Of a stretch of 64,000 nt of DNA, positions 1 through 9,500 are shown one piece after another. Source of the DNA: Erwinia pyri (lineage in GTDB: Bacteria; Pseudomonadota; Gammaproteobacteria; Enterobacterales; Enterobacteriaceae). The number at the start of each line of letters is the position of its first letter. Position 1 is the first letter of the stretch. Made by a program: the position numbers and the translations under genes. The notes beneath the pieces were generated by a model. It was not told where the DNA came from. It saw nothing but the letters and a program-made list of their open reading frames with translations, and ran no database searches. The DNA lies in contig NZ_CP132353.1 of NCBI RefSeq assembly GCF_030758455.1, positions 1,612,001 to 1,676,000 of the forward strand. Direction: 5' to 3'.

Positions 1-222
1 GGTAGTGGGCGTAAAGGACCTTCTGCTTCAGAGATTGGCAACAAAATTGTTGCGCGCAAAAGTCTGGTTGCATCGGCTGACATAAAAAAGGGTGAAACCT
101 TCTCGAGCTCTAATCTTGAGGTAAAACGACCCGGAGCAGGAATGTCGCCATCTCTGTATTGGTCACTGCTTGGCAAAAGTGCCACTAAAGATTATGAGTC
201 AGGAGATCAAATCTTTGAATAA
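1..222 (+). CDS. neuB: N-acylneuraminate/legionaminate synthase (NeuB family), C-terminal end
   Basis: The reading frame is open from the window edge to TAA at 220-222 and gives 73 residues. They match the C-terminal antifreeze-like (SAF) domain of NeuB-type synthases, which condense phosphoenolpyruvate with a hexosamine to make a nonulosonic acid. Visible traits are a basic ARKSLVA stretch, the KKGE turn and a KRPG motif near the end. The TIM-barrel catalytic domain lies outside the window. The downstream neuD start overlaps the stop codon, so the genes are probably translationally coupled. Whether the product is sialic or legionaminic acid cannot be told from this fragment. Confidence 0.85.
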   Translation, partial: GSGRKGPSASEIGNKIVARKSLVASADIKKGETFSSSNLEVKRPGAGMSPSLYWSLLGKSATKDYESGDQIFE

Positions 223-853
223 AAAAATAATCGTAATCGGTGGTGGTGGACATGCTTCGGTACTGGTTGATATTCTTCACCGACTTGAGTTACCAGTTTT
301 TTCTTTTATTAGTCCTTCCCCTCCAGCGAATAAGATTATTTTTAACGGGATTTTACACTGGTTGTCTGACGACATACTCACTTCCCTGCCTCCTGATGAG
401 TATATTCTTGTTAATGGTATCGGTTCGATGCCAGGTTCTGTTCTCAGAGAGAAAGTTGCCAATGCGGGTAGAAAATTAGGTTATGAATTCATGAATATAA
501 TTTCGCCCGATGCTTACGTATCCAGTTTCGCAACTTTATCTGAAGGAGTGCAAATAATGGGTAGGGCAATAGTACAACCTGGATGTGTAATTGGACAGGA
601 TGTAATTGTCAATTCTGGAGCAATTATTGAACATGATTGCACTGTAGGAGACTACTCGCATATTTCACCTGGAGCGGTCGTATGTGGTAACGCCCATATA
701 GGAGAAAGAGTCCATGTGGGCGCTAATGCAAGCGTTATTCAGGGAGTCAGTGTGGCTCGAGGTTCAGTAATCGGGGCTGGGGCTATAGTAACCAAAAATT
801 TAGACTCAGCTGCTATTGTTTATCCAGCCAGGCCATTTAATCGGAGTATTTGA
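215..853 (+). CDS. neuD: NeuD-type sugar O-acyltransferase
   Basis: This is a left-handed beta-helix acetyltransferase of the NeuD/PglD family. It begins with a Rossmann-like IVIGGGGHA segment, and its C-terminal half is hexapeptide repeats (positions with V/I every six residues, ending GAGAIVTKN). The likely catalytic His lies in the EHDC...DYSH region. In sialic or legionaminic acid clusters such enzymes O- or N-acetylate the sugar. The start is a TTG at 215 with AGGAG at 201-205, giving the typical N terminus MNKKIIVIGGGG. In-frame ATG 194 and a start at 170 are alternatives with poorer ribosome sites. It overlaps the neuB stop. Confidence 0.85.
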   Translation: MNKKIIVIGGGGHASVLVDILHRLELPVFSFISPSPPANKIIFNGILHWLSDDILTSLPPDEYILVNGIGSMPGSVLREKVANAGRKLGYEFMNIISPDAYVSSFATLSEGVQIMGRAIVQPGCVIGQDVIVNSGAIIEHDCTVGDYSHISPGAVVCGNAHIGERVHVGANASVIQGVSVARGSVIGAGAIVTKNLDSAAIVYPARPFNRSI

Positions 854-854
854 G

Positions 855-1913
855 ATGTTGAAAAACTGGGAAAATGTGTTAGTCAGCCCTTCGCAGACGA
901 TACATGAGGCATTAAAAATAATCGATAAAGAAGCTTCTCGTATTGTATTGGTTGTAGCGAAGGACAGGAAGCTTTTAGGGACGATAACCGATGGAGATGT
1001 CCGCCGTGGGCTTTTAAATAATAGTTCAATGGAAGAGTCAGTTGAATCTATTATGAATAATAACCCGGTAACTCTGGAAAATGGCCTTAGTATTGATAGT
1101 ATGAAAGATGTGATGGTAAAGAAAGGAATTCTTTCACTTCCGATTGTCGAAAATGGAATTGTTGTAGGTATTACCTCAATTAATGAATCAACTGAAAAAC
1201 TTTCAATTGAGAATCCCGTATTTATAATGGCAGGAGGGTTTGGGACGCGCCTTCGTCCCTTAACTAATGAATGTCCAAAGCCGCTCTTAAAAGTAGGTGA
1301 TAAACCCATCCTGGAAATCACTCTACAGAATTTTATATCATATGGTTTTAAGAATTTTTATATTTCAACCCATTTCATGCCTGAGAAAATAATGTCTTAT
1401 TTTGGTAATGGCGAAAAGTGGGGCGTAACTATTACTTACGTGCATGAAGAGGTCCCTTTAGGAACGGGCGGCGCTTTAGGATTATTACCTGCGGAAATTA
1501 ATAAACTGCCATTAATCATGATTAATGGCGATGTATTAACTAATATTAATTATACGAAACTGCTAAACTTCCATAATCAAGATAATGCAGAAGCAACCAT
1601 GTGTGTCAGGGAATATGAATATCAGATCCCGTATGGCGTTGTTACAGGGAATGGTAATAAAGTGACAGGAATGGTTGAGAAACCGGTTCAGCATTTTTAT
1701 GTGAATGCTGGCATTTATGTCATCAATCATAGCGTGATTGACAGCGTTCACAAGAATATGAAAATTGATATGCCAACGCTGTTAGAAAATGTTATGGCTA
1801 AAGATGGCAATGTATTAATGTTTCCAATACATGAGTACTGGCTTGATATTGGTCGCATGGACGACTTTGAAAAAGCTCAACGTGATATTTATAATATAGG
1901 ATTTAATATATGA
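855..1913 (+). CDS. CBS-domain sugar-1-phosphate nucleotidyltransferase (PtmE-like)
   Basis: Residues about 8-115 form a pair of CBS domains (TDGDVRRGLL is typical). The rest is a nucleotidyltransferase with the signature AGGFGTRLRPLT, the PKPLL lysine motif and a product-site EYWLDIGRMDD. This architecture matches Campylobacter PtmE, which makes GDP-glucosamine for the GDP route to CMP-legionaminic acid; that role here is inferred from similarity and from the neuB/D/A neighbours. ATG 855 has GGAG at 843-846. The stop overlaps the start of neuA (ATGA), so the genes are coupled. A role in making another NDP-sugar cannot be excluded. Confidence 0.85.
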   Translation: MLKNWENVLVSPSQTIHEALKIIDKEASRIVLVVAKDRKLLGTITDGDVRRGLLNNSSMEESVESIMNNNPVTLENGLSIDSMKDVMVKKGILSLPIVENGIVVGITSINESTEKLSIENPVFIMAGGFGTRLRPLTNECPKPLLKVGDKPILEITLQNFISYGFKNFYISTHFMPEKIMSYFGNGEKWGVTITYVHEEVPLGTGGALGLLPAEINKLPLIMINGDVLTNINYTKLLNFHNQDNAEATMCVREYEYQIPYGVVTGNGNKVTGMVEKPVQHFYVNAGIYVINHSVIDSVHKNMKIDMPTLLENVMAKDGNVLMFPIHEYWLDIGRMDDFEKAQRDIYNIGFNI

Positions 1914-2611
1914 TTGGTGGCAAACGTATTCTGGCGATAGTGCCTGCAAGAAAAGGGAGTAAAAGACTCAAAAACAAAAATATTCTCCCTTTAGCAAATA
2001 AGCCACTTATCGCATGGACGTTGGATGCCGCTAATCAATCGAAATATATTGATAATGTATTTGTTAGCACAGATTCTCAGTTAATTGCAGACATAGCAAT
2101 AACCTACAAAACAATGTGTCCTTTTTTAAGGCCAGACAAACTTTCTGACGATACAGCAACTACCAATGATGTCATTACTCATGTGATACAGTATTTAGAA
2201 AGCAATAATGATTTTTATGATTATATTATTTTGCTGCAACCAACATCACCGTTAAGAACAACAGATGATATTGATGCATCAATAGATAAAATCTACAAAA
2301 AGGATAAAGATACTCTTGTATCACTGAGTCGTTGTGAGCACTCTCCATTGTTAATCAATGTGTTACCGGAGGATGAAAGTCTGAAGGGGTTTTTAAAAGA
2401 AGAAAATAATATTCGCTCCCAAGATCTGCCAACTTATTACCGTATTAATGGTTCAATATACATTTTTAAGCGAAGTTATGTAGGGAAAATTTCTGATATT
2501 TATAATGATAAGGGAATTGCTTTTATCTCTGCAGCTGGTAGCGATGTTGACATCGATAATTTGCAAGATTTTGAATATGCAGAATATTTAATTAATAAAA
2601 AACTATCCTGA
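1910..2611 (+). CDS. neuA: CMP-N-acylneuraminate cytidylyltransferase (NeuA/LegF type)
   Basis: This enzyme activates a nonulosonic acid with CTP to give the CMP-sugar used by glycosyltransferases. At 233 residues it fits the family. It has the N-terminal ARKGSKRLKNKN nucleotide-binding signature, the STDS motif and the LQPTSPLR motif, all hallmarks of CMP-Neu5Ac/CMP-Leg synthetases. It overlaps the preceding gene by 4 bases and the wzx start by 1 base (TGATG), consistent with one transcript. It could use legionaminic rather than neuraminic acid; the PtmE-like neighbour favours the former. Confidence 0.9.
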   Translation: MIGGKRILAIVPARKGSKRLKNKNILPLANKPLIAWTLDAANQSKYIDNVFVSTDSQLIADIAITYKTMCPFLRPDKLSDDTATTNDVITHVIQYLESNNDFYDYIILLQPTSPLRTTDDIDASIDKIYKKDKDTLVSLSRCEHSPLLINVLPEDESLKGFLKEENNIRSQDLPTYYRINGSIYIFKRSYVGKISDIYNDKGIAFISAAGSDVDIDNLQDFEYAEYLINKKLS

Positions 2612-3819
2612 TGAAAGCAATATACAAAAACTCCTTAATATTTATAGTATGTGAAATTTTTTCCAAAGCAATGCCTTTTTTGATGCTCCCTTATCTTTCA
2701 AGGGTATTAAGTATTAATGATTTTGGCCAGCTAGGACTGTTCACATCCCTTCAGGCACTGACTATTATCTTAGTGAATTTTAGTTTTGAAGGAGCTATAG
2801 CCAGGTATTTTTATCGATATGGGTATAATAATCTTACAACTCTGATATTTCATTCGTTTTCTTTTGTGATTTTTTTAGGGCTAATCGTTTTTTCATTATC
2901 TATACTCTTATTTCCAGATAATAGATTATTACATTACGCCATAGTCGTATCGGTTTTTCAGTCTGTTTTTAATATTTTAACCACATCAAAACAGTGTCAA
3001 AAGAAAGTTTATCAATATGCTTTATATCAAATTTCTTTTTCATTGTTATCAGTGTTGCTAACAGTTATTTTATTCAACTTCATTTCTTTTGATACGTTTA
3101 GTCGAATTAATGCAATTCTTCTAAGTCTCATCGTATGTGCATTGGTATTTATATTATTTGAGGCGAAGCGTACAAAAAAGTTGCTCTCATTTATAACGAT
3201 GAAGCGTAACCTGTTGTACATGTTATCTTTCGGGCTGCCATTAATTATTCATCAATCCAGTCTGTATTTCAAAGGGCAATTCGACCGACTGCTAATATCA
3301 CATACTTTTTCCATAAACGATTTAGCTACCTATACGGCAGCTTTTCAACTAGCAAGTGTTGTCAATGTTGGAATTATGGCTTTGAATAAAGCACTTGTGC
3401 CATACTATTTCGAAGCCTGCAAAAATGAAAGAATTAATGTCTCAGTATTGCGTAAATATGCGGTATTGGCGATACCTTTCTCTATTGTTCCAGGTTTGCT
3501 TGCTTTGTTAATGCCTGATGCTTTGTACAGTTTTGTCTTGGGATCTAAATATTCTAATCTTTCCTCTTTAGTGGCACTTTTTACTATAGGTTTCGGCCTT
3601 CAGGCTCCCTATCTGATCATTGTAAATTTCTTGTTTTACCATAATAGAAACAGACATGTTGCCACCGCAACCTTTACGTCCAGTTTGATTCACTTAATGT
3701 GCCTGTTTTTCTTCAAACAATATGGTATTGGATATTTACCGTATTCACTGATAATTTCCAATTCAATATGTATCATTATGCTTTACTATTGGGGTATTAA
3801 TAAAAATGGAAAAACCTGA
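2611..3819 (+). CDS. wzx: O-antigen flippase (Wzx), polysaccharide transporter family
   Basis: This is a 402-residue, very hydrophobic protein with about 12 predicted membrane segments. It starts in the usual Wzx manner with a short amphipathic stretch, then MPFLMLPYLSRVLS, a typical motif of the MATE/MOP polysaccharide exporter family. It would flip the undecaprenyl-linked O unit across the inner membrane. It is AT-rich, like the rest of the cluster, and overlaps the neighbouring genes at both ends. Wzx proteins vary strongly in sequence, so the assignment rests on topology, the N-terminal motif and cluster position. Confidence 0.85.
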   Translation: MKAIYKNSLIFIVCEIFSKAMPFLMLPYLSRVLSINDFGQLGLFTSLQALTIILVNFSFEGAIARYFYRYGYNNLTTLIFHSFSFVIFLGLIVFSLSILLFPDNRLLHYAIVVSVFQSVFNILTTSKQCQKKVYQYALYQISFSLLSVLLTVILFNFISFDTFSRINAILLSLIVCALVFILFEAKRTKKLLSFITMKRNLLYMLSFGLPLIIHQSSLYFKGQFDRLLISHTFSINDLATYTAAFQLASVVNVGIMALNKALVPYYFEACKNERINVSVLRKYAVLAIPFSIVPGLLALLMPDALYSFVLGSKYSNLSSLVALFTIGFGLQAPYLIIVNFLFYHNRNRHVATATFTSSLIHLMCLFFFKQYGIGYLPYSLIISNSICIIMLYYWGINKNGKT

Positions 3820-4741
3820 CAAGGTATGCGTTGTTGATAGTGCCTATACCCTTTTTTTATATTTGGTTATATTCAATGAAAGTATTAATACCACCATGTT
3901 CATTACTGCCGATGGCATACCAAGAAAAATTCTCTCATTACTTCCTCATCACATCGAATTTCCTACTTTCAGAGGAAGCAAGTTTCCTTTACTAAGGCGA
4001 CTCATTTACTGTTTTTATTTCTTGCTGTTCAAAAAAAGTAAGTATAAGGGGCTGGATAAAAACGGGGTTTATGGCCAGGACCATCTTTTTTTCTCATTTG
4101 TTTTTATGAGAAAAGGTTTTATCCTTCTTGAAGATGGATTAGGTAACTATATTCATACTGCTAAACGTAAAGCTTCATTTATTAGAAAACTATTACTGCG
4201 CGGCGATGAATGGGGTTATAGCAGAAATGTACAGTCAATCTATTTAACTAATCTTGCGCCTGTTCCAGAAGGAATTATAAAAAAAGTCATTACCGTAAAT
4301 ATCCAGGAAGCTTGGAGTAACATCGATAAAAAAAATAAAATAAAAATCTTGGATGTATTTAATTTAGATGAATCAATTGCTTTTGAGCAAGTAGATGTAA
4401 TGGTAATGACTCAACCTTTTTCAGAAGATAACGTTATTTCTGAGAGGGAAAAAATTGAAATCTACGAGCAGATCATCAGCAATTATGATGGGGTAGTAGT
4501 CATTAAACCCCATCCGCGTGAGAAAACAAACTATAAAGATCACTTTTCAGTTCCGGTGCTGGATGGAACTATACCTGTTCAGTTGATGCTGATGTTCAAT
4601 CGGCCCGGAAAAATTGTCACTTGTTTCTCCTCGATCTCCACGAATGATTTTAATATCCCAGTTGATATCTATGGAACTGGAATATGTAAAAAATTAGAAA
4701 CAAAATATGGAATTTTTGAGAGCAATATAAATGCCTTTTAA
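3806..4741 (+). CDS. GT52-like glycosyltransferase, putative sialyl/legionaminyltransferase
   Basis: The 311-residue protein carries the short motifs shared by bacterial sialyltransferases of GT52/GT80/GT38 type: an E-D-G motif at residues 109-111 (LLEDGLGNY), KPHPRE at 234-239 containing the HP pair, and a Ser-Ser pair near 275 (CFSSIST). With CMP-sugar synthesis genes directly upstream, it is the best candidate for adding the nonulosonic acid to the O unit. It starts within the end of wzx and overlaps wzy by 11 bases. The family call comes from these motifs only; linkage and acceptor are unknown. Confidence 0.7.
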   Translation: MEKPDKVCVVDSAYTLFLYLVIFNESINTTMFITADGIPRKILSLLPHHIEFPTFRGSKFPLLRRLIYCFYFLLFKKSKYKGLDKNGVYGQDHLFFSFVFMRKGFILLEDGLGNYIHTAKRKASFIRKLLLRGDEWGYSRNVQSIYLTNLAPVPEGIIKKVITVNIQEAWSNIDKKNKIKILDVFNLDESIAFEQVDVMVMTQPFSEDNVISEREKIEIYEQIISNYDGVVVIKPHPREKTNYKDHFSVPVLDGTIPVQLMLMFNRPGKIVTCFSSISTNDFNIPVDIYGTGICKKLETKYGIFESNINAF

Positions 4742-5843
4742 AAGATTAATTTCATCTGTTATAATTGTCTTATATGCCTATATTTATGTTATTGGGCAAG
4801 CAACAGCGAATAAATCATTAATAGCAGCATCAATCTTATTTGCAGCCATTTCGGTTATAATTACACCTCCCAAAGGTCGCTATAAATATCTTTTAATAGG
4901 AAGTGTATTAATATTTTCATTGTTAACTATTTTACTTAATCACACCTACCCGACGGAAAGGTTGGTTTTTAATATATTATATTTTGCTGTTAATATTCTT
5001 CTGTGTTTTTCAATTTCTTCCAGAAGAGAAATGATCCCATTTATACTTAGATGGTGTATTGTGGGCTTGATGGGGTTAATTATAGTTTGTTTTTTCATAT
5101 CCCTGTCAAAATCAATGCACATCTATGCTTATATGGATATTATTTTAAAAGGCTTTAGCTACAATTATATTTCTGGGCTGCTTTTATTATCTTCAACTTT
5201 ATATTTCGCGTATCACCAAAAGTTAAATTTGCCTGTAAAATATGGTAAAACTATAATTGTTTTAATTGTATTGTTCTGCTTTATGTTGTATGGGCGCTCA
5301 GGGATTATTTTCTCTTTGCTTCTTGCCCTCGGTTACTTCAAGAACTATCTTGCCCCTAAACATGGGCATAGAGTTTTTATCATTATAGTTTGTGGTGTTC
5401 TTATTTCAGCCTTCATTGGGTATCATCTTTCAGTGCTTTATGACGTGGTCGAAAACTCAAAGTTTAAAGAAGGTCTTCAGTCGCCTCGTATAGTTATGCT
5501 TAATGAGTATTTTTCTTCACTTAATTTTAAAACTTTAATGATGGGTGTTGATATTACTAAGCTACCAACTATAGCAAGTTATAATATAAATCCTCATAAT
5601 TCTTATCTTAACTTCCATGCGATGTTTGGCATACTGGCATTAGTAATAATTACATTTATTTTATTATCAATGTTTAATATTCTATTTATTGATTTTGGTG
5701 CGTTTATATTCTTAGCGGTATATATCGGAAGAGGATTTCTCGATACCATTATTTTGCCTGGAGTATTTGATTTCATCTTCTTTGCTATCTTATTTACTCG
5801 ATTATCTCTATATCATGTTCCGGTTTCAGTGAAGGACAACTAA
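4731..5843 (+). CDS. wzy: O-antigen polymerase (Wzy)
   Basis: This 370-residue protein is almost entirely hydrophobic, with roughly ten membrane segments. One larger polar loop before the last segments holds the Wzy-like PHNSYLNF motif (about residues 286-293), typical of O-antigen ligase/polymerase superfamily proteins. It would polymerise flipped O units in the periplasm. It overlaps the GT52-like gene by 11 bases and ends directly before glf. Polymerases share little sequence identity, so the call combines topology, motif, and being the only such gene in a cluster with wzx and wzz. Confidence 0.8.
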   Translation: MPFKRLISSVIIVLYAYIYVIGQATANKSLIAASILFAAISVIITPPKGRYKYLLIGSVLIFSLLTILLNHTYPTERLVFNILYFAVNILLCFSISSRREMIPFILRWCIVGLMGLIIVCFFISLSKSMHIYAYMDIILKGFSYNYISGLLLLSSTLYFAYHQKLNLPVKYGKTIIVLIVLFCFMLYGRSGIIFSLLLALGYFKNYLAPKHGHRVFIIIVCGVLISAFIGYHLSVLYDVVENSKFKEGLQSPRIVMLNEYFSSLNFKTLMMGVDITKLPTIASYNINPHNSYLNFHAMFGILALVIITFILLSMFNILFIDFGAFIFLAVYIGRGFLDTIILPGVFDFIFFAILFTRLSLYHVPVSVKDN

Positions 5844-6941
5844 ATGTTAGATTACCTTATTGTCGGCTCAGGCTTGTTTGGTTCAGTATTTGCCCATGAA
5901 GCAAAAAAACGTGGTTATAAAGTAAAGGTTATTGAAAAAAGAAATCATGTTGGCGGTAACGTATACTGTGAGAATGTAGAAGGTATTAACGTTCATAAAT
6001 ACGGAGCGCATATTTTCCATACTAACGATAAGTATATTTGGGATTATGTAAACAGTTTTGTGGAATTTAACCGTTTTACTAACTCGCCAATGGCCTTATC
6101 AAAAGATAAGCTTTATAACCTTCCTTTCAATATGAATACTTTTAATCAGCTTTGGGGCGTTAAAACACCTGCTGAAGCTCGTCTTAAAATTGCTGAGCAG
6201 AAATCTGAAATTGATGAGGACGCGATTTCAAATCTCGAAGAGCAAGCTATTTTCTTGGTTGGAAAAGATATTTATCAAACTTTGATCAAAGAATATACCG
6301 AAAAGCAGTGGGGAAGAGATTGCAAAGATTTGCCACCATTCATCATTAAGCGTCTGCCTGTGCGTTTTACCTATGATAACAACTATTTCAATGATCGTTA
6401 TCAGGGGATCCCTGTTGGCGGTTATAATGTTCTTGTGGATGCGTTGCTTGATGGGGTTGATGTAGAAACGCAGGTTGATTTCTTTGTTAATCGTGATGAA
6501 TGGGTCAAGAGCGCCAGGAAAGTAGTCTATACGGGGCCAATTGATAAATATTTTGATTACCAGTTCGGAAAGTTAGATTATCGTTCTCTGAAATTCGAAA
6601 ATGAGATAATTGATGCTGATAATTATCAGGGCAGTGCAGTCGTCAATTACATTGATAAAAGTTATCCCTTTACTCGTATTATCGAGCATAAGCACTTTGA
6701 ATTTGGTACGCAGGATAAAACCGTCATTACCAAAGAGTTCCCTAAGGAATTTGAAGAGGGGGATGAGTACTATTATCCGGTAAATGATAAGAAAAACACT
6801 AGTACCTACGTACAATATAAAGCGCTAGCCGCTGAAACCGAAAACGTCATTTTCGGCGGGCGCCTGGCTGAATACAAGTATTATGATATGCATCAAATTA
6901 TTGCCTCCGCGTTGAAATGTGTAGAAAAGGAATTTAAATGA
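5844..6941 (+). CDS. glf: UDP-galactopyranose mutase
   Basis: Glf converts UDP-galactopyranose to UDP-galactofuranose using reduced FAD. The 365-residue protein has the N-terminal FAD fold (DYLIVGSGLFGSVFA), the adenine-side KRNHVGGN motif, HKYGAHIFHT in the substrate site, EYTEKQWG and the C-terminal FGGRLAEYKYYDM segment, all diagnostic. It starts at the base after the wzy stop and overlaps the next glycosyltransferase by 4 bases. Its presence shows that the O unit probably contains galactofuranose. Confidence 0.96.
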   Translation: MLDYLIVGSGLFGSVFAHEAKKRGYKVKVIEKRNHVGGNVYCENVEGINVHKYGAHIFHTNDKYIWDYVNSFVEFNRFTNSPMALSKDKLYNLPFNMNTFNQLWGVKTPAEARLKIAEQKSEIDEDAISNLEEQAIFLVGKDIYQTLIKEYTEKQWGRDCKDLPPFIIKRLPVRFTYDNNYFNDRYQGIPVGGYNVLVDALLDGVDVETQVDFFVNRDEWVKSARKVVYTGPIDKYFDYQFGKLDYRSLKFENEIIDADNYQGSAVVNYIDKSYPFTRIIEHKHFEFGTQDKTVITKEFPKEFEEGDEYYYPVNDKKNTSTYVQYKALAAETENVIFGGRLAEYKYYDMHQIIASALKCVEKEFK

Positions 6942-7843
6942 AACCGGTCTTTGCTCTGGTCGTTACCTTTAAGCGAAAACAACTGCTGGAAGAGGTTCTG
7001 ACTGCTTTGTTGCAGCAGAGTACTCCACTGCACAAAATCATTGTTGTTGATAATAATAGTAATGACGGTACGTCATCTCTTGTTGAGCAGCTTAGTCAGC
7101 TTCACGCCGGAAAATTTGAGTACCATAATACTGGTGCCAATTTGGGTGGGGCTGGCGGTTTTGCCTACGGATTCGAACTGCTTAAAGAACGAGAGTATGG
7201 CTATTTGTGGTTAATGGATGACGATCTCAAGCCTGAACCAGATTGTCTGGAGCGTTTGTTGGCCTGCCCGGAAGGTGATATCGTTCAGCCTTTGCGCTTG
7301 AACAAAGATGGTTCACTGGCCGAATTGTCACCAATTCAATTTGATCTGGATGACTTCTTTGCTCTTTCACCAAAAAAAGAGAACGTTTCCCAGTTTATTG
7401 CGCGGAACAATCTTACCACTGGCACGATAAACATTGCCGGTGTTCCTTTTGAAGGCCCTCTGATTAAAAAGCACGTTGTAGATCGTGTGGGTATTCCAGA
7501 TAAAAGATTTTTCATTTTTTATGATGATATGGATTACTCCCTTCGTTCTACTAAAGCGGGTTTCAAGATTGTCTGCGATCTTTCTGCTAAAGCCATTCGC
7601 TTGCTAAATAATAATCAAAAAAATGACCTTTCTTCATGGAAGGGCTATTTCATGCTACGTAATTTATTCAGGCTCTATTTTATCCATGGCAAGAAGCCTC
7701 TTACTAAAGCTAAGCCTTTTATCCTTGCTGGCGGTTACTGTCTGTTATCACTGGCGCGTTTAAGGTTTAAAGAGGCTAAGATTTGTCTGTCTTCATTAAA
7801 GGATTCGGTTACTTTTAATACAAATAAAAAGTATATACCCTAA
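6938..7843 (+). CDS. GT2 family glycosyltransferase, probable galactofuranosyltransferase
   Basis: This is a GT-A fold family 2 transferase of 301 residues. VVDNNSNDGT opens the nucleotide-binding site, and D-D-D at residues 94-96 (WLMDDDLKP) is the metal-binding triad. The segment NLGGAGGFAYGF (about 68-79) is characteristic of GlfT-like galactofuranosyltransferases, which agrees with glf immediately upstream (4-base overlap). The acceptor sugar cannot be deduced. It is the last gene of the AT-rich O-antigen block before gnd. Confidence 0.82.
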   Translation: MKPVFALVVTFKRKQLLEEVLTALLQQSTPLHKIIVVDNNSNDGTSSLVEQLSQLHAGKFEYHNTGANLGGAGGFAYGFELLKEREYGYLWLMDDDLKPEPDCLERLLACPEGDIVQPLRLNKDGSLAELSPIQFDLDDFFALSPKKENVSQFIARNNLTTGTINIAGVPFEGPLIKKHVVDRVGIPDKRFFIFYDDMDYSLRSTKAGFKIVCDLSAKAIRLLNNNQKNDLSSWKGYFMLRNLFRLYFIHGKKPLTKAKPFILAGGYCLLSLARLRFKEAKICLSSLKDSVTFNTNKKYIP

Positions 7844-7934
7844 TAAAATTAAGACTTTATAAAGAAAAAACTTATCACACTAATTGCTATTCACTCGCCC
7901 TCTTTGTGAGTTAATATCGTTATACATCATGCTG

Positions 7935-7954
7935 TAGCAGTATCGTTACTGCTA
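7935..7954 (+). promoter_or_regulatory. Hairpin in the gnd leader region
   Basis: TAGCAGTA and TACTGCTA form an 8-bp stem with a four-base loop, 28 bases upstream of gnd. No T-run follows, so it is unlikely to be a strong terminator. It could be a regulatory or stabilising structure in the gnd leader, or weakly separate O-antigen from gnd transcription. Confidence 0.4.
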
Positions 7955-7982
7955 TGTAGATATTCTTAGACAGGAGTATGTA

Positions 7983-9389
7983 ATGTCCAAGCAACAGATC
8001 GGCGTTGTAGGTATGGCTGTTATGGGGCGTAATCTGGCACTCAACATTGAGAGCCGTGGCTACACCGTTTCCATCTTTAACCGTTCACGCGAGAAGACAG
8101 AAGAAGTTATCGCCGAAAACGAAGGCAAAAAGCTGGCGCCTTACTACACCATCGAAGAGTTTGTTGATTCCCTTGAGAAACCGCGTCGCATCCTGCTGAT
8201 GGTTCAGGCTGGCGAAGCGACTGACAAAACAATCGCTTCCCTGACGCCGCACCTTGATAAAGGTGACATTCTTATTGACGGTGGTAACACCTTCTATAAA
8301 GACACTATTCGCCGTAATCGCGAACTTTCTGACCAGGGCTTCAACTTTATCGGTACCGGTGTTTCCGGCGGCGAAGAGGGCGCATTGAAAGGCCCATCCA
8401 TCATGCCTGGTGGCCAGAAAGAAGCTTACGAGCTGGTAGCTCCAATCCTGAATGAGATTGCTGCCCGTGCAGAAGGCGAAGCTTGCGTAGCCTATATGGG
8501 TCCGGATGGCGCTGGTCACTATGTGAAGATGGTGCACAACGGCATTGAGTATGGCGACATGCAGCTGATTGCTGAGGCTTACTCCCTGCTGAAAAATGCC
8601 CTGAACCTGAGCAATGACGATTTGGCTAAAACCTTCAGCGAGTGGAACGAAGGCGAGCTGAGCAGCTACTTGATCGACATCACCAAAGACATCTTCACCA
8701 AAAAAGATGAAGATGGTAACTATCTGGTTGATGTGATTCTTGATGAAGCAGCGAACAAAGGTACCGGTAAATGGACCAGCCAGAGCTCTCTGGATCTTGG
8801 TGAGCCGCTGTCTCTGATTACTGAATCCGTTTTTGCCCGTTACCTCTCTTCACTGAAGTCACAGCGTGTTGCAGCTTCTAAAGTGCTGAGCGGCCCGACT
8901 GTGCAGACTATCTCTGGTGATAAGACTGAGTTCGTTGAGAAAGTTCGCCGTGCTCTGTACCTGGGTAAAATCGTTTCTTATGCTCAGGGCTTCTCTCAGT
9001 TGAAAGCTGCTTCTGACGAGAACAACTGGGATCTGCACTACGGTGAGATCGCAAAAATCTTCCGCGCGGGCTGCATCATCCGTGCTCAGTTCCTGCAGAA
9101 GATTACCGATGCTTACGCAGACGATGCCAACACCGCTAACCTGCTGCTGGCGCCGTACTTCAAAAACATCGCTGATGAATACCAGCAGGCGCTGCGTGAT
9201 GTGGTTGCCTATGCCGTGCAGAACGGTATTCCGACACCTACTTTCTCTGCTGCTATCGCTTACTATGACAGCTACCGTTCAGCGGTACTGCCTGCGAACT
9301 TGATCCAGGCGCAGCGTGATTACTTCGGTGCGCACACTTATAAGCGTACTGATAAAGAAGGTGTATTCCACACCGAATGGCTGGATTAA
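7983..9389 (+). CDS. gnd: 6-phosphogluconate dehydrogenase, decarboxylating
   Basis: Gnd oxidises 6-phosphogluconate to ribulose 5-phosphate with NADP in the pentose phosphate pathway. The 468-residue length is standard. Visible signatures are the N-terminal [14 protein letters not shown] nucleotide fold, NRSREKT for NADP phosphate binding, [11 protein letters not shown], and the [13 protein letters not shown] active-site lysine segment. ATG 7983 has CAGGAG about 7 bases upstream. It marks the conserved chromosomal border of the O-antigen cluster and is richer in GC than the genes to its left. Confidence 0.98.
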   Translation: MSKQQIGVVGMAVMGRNLALNIESRGYTVSIFNRSREKTEEVIAENEGKKLAPYYTIEEFVDSLEKPRRILLMVQAGEATDKTIASLTPHLDKGDILIDGGNTFYKDTIRRNRELSDQGFNFIGTGVSGGEEGALKGPSIMPGGQKEAYELVAPILNEIAARAEGEACVAYMGPDGAGHYVKMVHNGIEYGDMQLIAEAYSLLKNALNLSNDDLAKTFSEWNEGELSSYLIDITKDIFTKKDEDGNYLVDVILDEAANKGTGKWTSQSSLDLGEPLSLITESVFARYLSSLKSQRVAASKVLSGPTVQTISGDKTEFVEKVRRALYLGKIVSYAQGFSQLKAASDENNWDLHYGEIAKIFRAGCIIRAQFLQKITDAYADDANTANLLLAPYFKNIADEYQQALRDVVAYAVQNGIPTPTFSAAIAYYDSYRSAVLPANLIQAQRDYFGAHTYKRTDKEGVFHTEWLD

Positions 9390-9401
9390 GTCAGCAGCAA
9401 G

Positions 9402-9427
9402 CCTCCCATCTTTGATGGGAGGTATTT
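9402..9427 (+). terminator. Rho-independent-like terminator after gnd
   Basis: CCTCCCATC (9402-9410) and GATGGGAGG (9414-9422) form a 9-bp stem with a TTT loop, 13 bases after the gnd stop and followed by a short TATTT. Its position fits the end of the gnd transcript. Confidence 0.75.
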
Positions 9428-9500
9428 AAAGAAAATTTTTCGCATATCTACATCCTTCCAGTATTATCAAAAAATCTTACAAATTATCATTCTGTCTTAT

